This document shows positions 60,322 to 64,000 of a DNA stretch of 64,000 bases, piece by piece. The notes beneath the pieces are model-generated. The model did not search any database, was not told where the DNA came from, and saw only the letters and a program-made list of their open reading frames with translations. The stretch's first letter is position 1, and each line of letters starts with the position of its first letter. The stretch is from Garcia nutans (lineage: Eukaryota; Streptophyta; Magnoliopsida; Malpighiales; Euphorbiaceae). Location: assembly GCA_947685225.1 (NCBI GenBank), contig CANTUV010000076.1:4030001-4094000 (forward strand), given 5' to 3'. The position numbers and the translations under genes are program-made.

Positions 60322-62072
60322 TGATAAGTACACAATTAATGATATTTTATTCCCATTTCTTAATATGATTATTATCAAATTGAGTTTAATTTGTTTGTTT
60401 AAAGTGCAATTTAAGAATAATTTCAAGAATTCTTGATAAATTGAGGCTTTTGGTCATTTCGGAGCAATTACGGATGAAAGTAGAAGAAAAAAAAGCAAAA
60501 TCAGCCAATGGACACGCCCACGAACACGGGCGTGTCGTTAGGCGTGCCCCTGTTACTACATTCAGTGGATATGACACGCCCAGTTGCATAGGCGTGTCAC
60601 CAAACGTGCCATTTGTCCAGAGTCACAGTAGCTTCAACACGCCCAGGACCACGGGCGTGCTCATGATCGTGCTATTTACCCAAAGTCACAGTAGCTGCGA
60701 CACGCCCAGGACCACGGGCGTGTCAATGAGCGTGTAATTCATCCAGACTCACAGTAGCTGTCACACGCCCGGGACCACGGGCGTGCCAAGGAACGTGCCT
60801 TTTATTCAGACTTACAGTAGCTATGACACGCCCTGGAACACGGGCGTGTCATTGGACGTGCCTTTGGTTCAAGATCACAGTGCCTATAACACGCCCAGGA
60901 ACACGGGTGTGTCAGTGGTCGTGTCACCTGTCGAAAAGTGAGATTCTTTGCACTGATTGGGGAATAAGTGGGGGACAATAGCTGGCCTTTGTCAAAAAGA
61001 AAGAACAAGAAAAGGAGAGCTTGCCTAAATCAGGGAAAAGGGTGATGAACCAAGGGAAAGTGGTAGACAATGGATGGGATTAGTGAGCTGGAAGCATGGG
61101 CTAGAGATTTGGAGGAAAATAAAAAGAGAAGAGGGGGAGAAGAACAACAGTTTTTGCTGGAGCATTGCTGGAAACAGATAAGAAAGAAGAGAAGGAAGAG
61201 CCATCTGCTGGAGCAAGGAGAAGGATCTTGAGCTGAGATTAAAGGAAGAACAACACCATACTCAAGTCCTAAACCAAGAATCAAGAGCTCAAGTGAAGAA
61301 ATACAGATTCACTGCCATGAATTGTTTGGTTTCTCTTACTCATTTATCTTACTCTGTTTTTGTAGCTGTTAATATGAACTAAACCTTTCTCTATCTAGAT
61401 ATTGATGAACCCTAGCCAATTTGTATGAATTAAAACAATTGTATTCAGTTGAATCAATTAATTGAGTTGTTTTATTCTTATGATACTTGTTGTTATTTCC
61501 AATTGATAATAGCATGCTTGTTGATTGGTTATTATTTTCATATTATTGACTTGAGAAAGCTTGATGTGAATTGAATACTCATAAGGATTGAGGATTGATT
61601 GGGGTGCTAGAGATAGACCTACAATATCCTTTGGTTTATAGTTCCTTGTCCTTAATGCATGACCTATTTAATTGTGTTTTGAGAAGAGATTCCGGCACTC
61701 TACTTAGTAATTAGGGATTAATCCACTCGAGAGAGGCTTTAATCTAAGTTAGAGGAATGCCAGTTCAATTTGATTAAACGATTTAGTTGAATGGATTGTT
61801 TATAAATATTATTGAGGCTAGGGGGATTCAATATCTGGATAGTTCTATTAATATCATTATAAATCTTTTGTGCACAGCATTTAATTTCCTTTCATTCATT
61901 AATTAGTTGATTTTAGTTACAACACATCACACAACTATTAATTCACTAAACAACGATTAAGATTTGCACTAGTACTTGGCTTTGTCCCCAAGGAACGACA
62001 CTCACTCACTACTATATTACTTGAGCGACCCGTGCACTTGCGGTAATTGCATATAGCTAACGGCACGCATCA
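60322..62072 (+). mobile_element. Solo LTR (1751 bp) of the Athila-like family
   Basis: The ends are TGATAAGTAC and CACGCATCA; perfect CAAAC duplications flank them. The start resembles the LTR at 23634 and the last part contains CGACCCGTGCACTTGCGG, as that one has CGAACCGTGCACTTGCGA. No primer site or coding region follows, so it is a solo LTR left by recombination. It lies in opposite orientation inside the 5' UTR of the minus-strand Tat-like element, and therefore inserted later than that element. A tandem array occupies 60508-60925. Confidence 0.85.
60508..60925. repeat. Tandem array with CACGCCC...GGGCGTG palindromes
   Basis: Seven units of about 62-63 bp. Each holds an imperfect palindrome such as CACGCCCAGGACCACGGGCG followed by TG, and then a variable half-site (for example GAACGTGCC) and the words TTCA and ACAGTAGCT. 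The units are fairly uniform toward the middle and diverge at both ends. The CACG core is the E-box/G-box type of site, so the array could bind bZIP or bHLH proteins; that is inference. Confidence 0.85.
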
Positions 62073-62077
62073 CAAAC

Positions 62078-62944
62078 AAAGATAATTAGGATGTTTCTTC
62101 CAACCTTATAACTTCCATACACGAATGGAGAGTCTCTTTTCCTAGGTATATGGTCAACAAAATATCAACATGGGATATCTCATTTTTGTAAAAAATTCCC
62201 TCGGATGATTTTAAGCAATAGTTATATTTTCAAATTTAAAATTCATTCCATGATAATTTTCATTAATTAGGCTTTAATCCATTGAATCTTAACTAATATG
62301 ACGTTTATGTTATATTAGATTAAAACTAAATTAAGAAGTTTATCATAAATAGATTTCCCATTTTAAAAAAAAAAAACTAATGATTCATGTCAAAAATAAG
62401 CCCATGTTTAATAATTCTTCGTATAAACTAGGTCTTTTAAGTTTAGGCCATAATGTGAAAGAAGATTTTTGACCCATCTTGAAAAGTTTTATATCCAAAG
62501 ATCATCTTAAAAAATTATTTTGGTCTTTTGGATTTAAAAGAAAAATTATTTTGAGCTTACAATATAATTAGTTCATATTAGAAAAGGGTCAAACCAAATA
62601 AATCACGGTTTAAACCAAGATGAATTAATCATAGTTAAACAACAAACATTTGGGGTAAAAATCTAAGAAAAGTAGCTAGGCCAGTTACATGACTTTTAGT
62701 CTTTGGATTGAAAAGCTTTAGGCTCTCATTGCAAGTATATACCAAAAGGTACAATGCTATGAGTGATTATGCTATGCTCGATCTATATACATTGAATGAA
62801 AGTATGGTATCCATTACATAATAAAACACTAGTTACACGGACGTCCTAACTCATGCACACAATGCAATCTAAATGATTTAATAGACAATATCATACTAAG
62901 AAAAAAATAAAATAATATAAAGACCAACGGAATCAACTTCTCTT
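62078..62944 (-). other. 5' UTR of the Tat-like element
   Basis: Between the primer site and the solo LTR, in the leader of the minus-strand element. AT-rich; no open frame is supported. Tat-lineage elements have long leaders, so its length is not unusual. Confidence 0.5.
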
Positions 62945-62963
62945 ATCTCCAGCGGAGTCATCA
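62945..62963 (-). other. Primer-binding site of the Tat-like element
   Basis: On the minus strand TGATGACTCCGCTGGAGAT, two bases after the LTR end, resembles the TGGCGACTCTGCTGGGGA primer site of Tat/Ogre-type elements (tRNA-primed). Its position next to the LTR fits. Confidence 0.6.
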
Positions 62964-62964
62964 C

Positions 62965-64000
62965 TGTGAGCGAAAATTTTTGCCCCACTCCCATATGGAA
63001 TAGCTCTTGCGACTTCGGCACTGTTAGGCTCAGGGCCTTAGAGAACACGAACCTAAATTCAGAGAAAATGGAGTGCCACCCGGACTTACCGAGAAAATAA
63101 AAAGGGGTGGATGACTCAATTCCTAAGGAATTCCGAACCCCCTGATGGGTTCGGAAAGTTGGATACGTATTAGGAAGGTGAGAATGACTCAGCACTCCCA
63201 TAACATCCGGTTTATTGGAATCGGCCTCCTTTTCAGGTCTAAATATTATTAAACTCTTAACTTATTGAAATATCATCCATATTACATACAGTTATCAAAA
63301 TAAATAATCATCCATCACCTTTATTAAAATAAAGCAATCAAATTAGGTACACATCTAAGGATGAAAATATGCCTTTAAAATAATTGTTTAATATCTCAAA
63401 ACTAAATAAAATAGGACACCCACCATTTGGTGAAAATATGTCCTTTATATTAATTTAAAACTTAAAGTAAATAAAATTACATTAAACTTAACAAATGAAA
63501 TACCCTCAAAGTGAAAAATATCTCTTACATTATTAAAACTTTAATAATCAACCTCATTAAATCATTCAATCATTCACCATGAGCAAAAATAAAAATAAAT
63601 CATTCATAAAAATAAAATATTAATAAATTATTCATCATATCTAAATTTTAATAAAGCAATAAATATATAAATTTAGGGGTTTACATATTAAATTAGAGTT
63701 TTTAGGATAAAATTAGGGTTTTAGGGTTTATAGATAAGAAATAGAATTTTTAATGTTTTGAAATAAGATTGAGGCTTCTAGGGTTTAGAAAAATAAGATT
63801 AGGGTTTTTAGGGTTTTGATTTAAAAACTAGGATTTTTGGATAAAAGTGGATTTTTTTAGGATTTAGGAAATTAGGATTTTGAATTAGAGTTTATTGGCT
63901 ATTATTGGGACATTTGCATAATTTCGTAAATATTTTTTTTTCATGTCATATTCTTAATATACACACAAACAAATAAACATATATACAATGTATACATAAA
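62965..64000 (-). repeat. 5' LTR of the Tat-like element, incomplete at window edge
   Basis: From TGTGAGCGAAAA at 62965 the sequence follows the copy at 45507 up to about 63908, where it breaks off sharply (GCTATTATTGGGA then ACATTTGC here, TTTAGGGT there). The last 90 bp do not match the other LTR, so a further insertion or deletion is likely beyond that point. The region 63660-63900 has TTAGGGTTT-rich text like the other copy. Confidence 0.72.

Noticed and set aside
60505..60930. CRISPR-like array because of regular palindromic repeats with spacers
   Set aside because: Plant nuclear DNA; the spacer parts are themselves repeated (ACAGTAGCT) so this is a tandem satellite inside an LTR.

Overview
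The window is plant nuclear DNA, and the evidence points to a eudicot. It is very AT-rich, its genes carry short exons with GT-AG introns, and most of the remainder is nested, decayed transposable elements. Species cannot be fixed from the sequence. The two intact genes are a CYP724B-type cytochrome P450 (brassinosteroid pathway) and an SBT5.3/AIR3-type subtilase. They face each other tail to tail, about 840 bp apart.

Layout. 1-300: broken LINE ORF1 start (minus). 3.6-4.1 kb: F-box-associated-domain relic. 4.88-5.27 kb: GC-rich non-autonomous hAT element with 8-bp target duplication. 5.57-6.29 kb: probable old MITE. 7.67-11.14 kb: CYP724B, nine exons (plus). 11.98-20.77 kb: subtilase, eleven exons (minus); its 5-kb intron 5 holds a complete-length but decayed RTE-type LINE with a 16-bp target duplication.

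21.9-34.5 kb: a LINE (ORF1 and the start of ORF2 on the left, RNase H on the right) interrupted by an Athila-like Ty3 element (LTR, primer site, gag, protease, RT, RNase H, integrase, extra ORF). An unassigned AT-hook ORF lies at 33.0-33.4 kb. 34.5-40 kb: LINE scraps, a SINE-like sequence, an LTR-like insertion, and an 817-bp near-perfect inverted repeat ending next to a LINE tail.

40.16-45.24 kb: a hAT transposase end split by a 4.3-kb solo LTR with a 5-bp duplication. 45.5 kb to the window edge: a large minus-strand Tat/Ogre-type Ty3 element. It has LTR copies at both ends, gag, protease with G-patch, RT, two RNase H regions and integrase. Two antisense ORF regions (plant mobile domain; a second conserved retroelement-associated domain) lie between pol and the 3' LTR, and the 3' UTR carries minisatellites. 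A 1.75-kb solo LTR of the Athila-like family, with perfect 5-bp duplication, sits inside its 5' UTR.

No clearly new biochemical system is visible. The most unusual structures are the long inverted repeat, the antisense ORFs with flanking repeats, the repeat-rich LTRs and 3' UTR, and the hAT gene whose frame is recovered when the inserted LTR is removed. All identities come from reading translations by eye; no database search was run.
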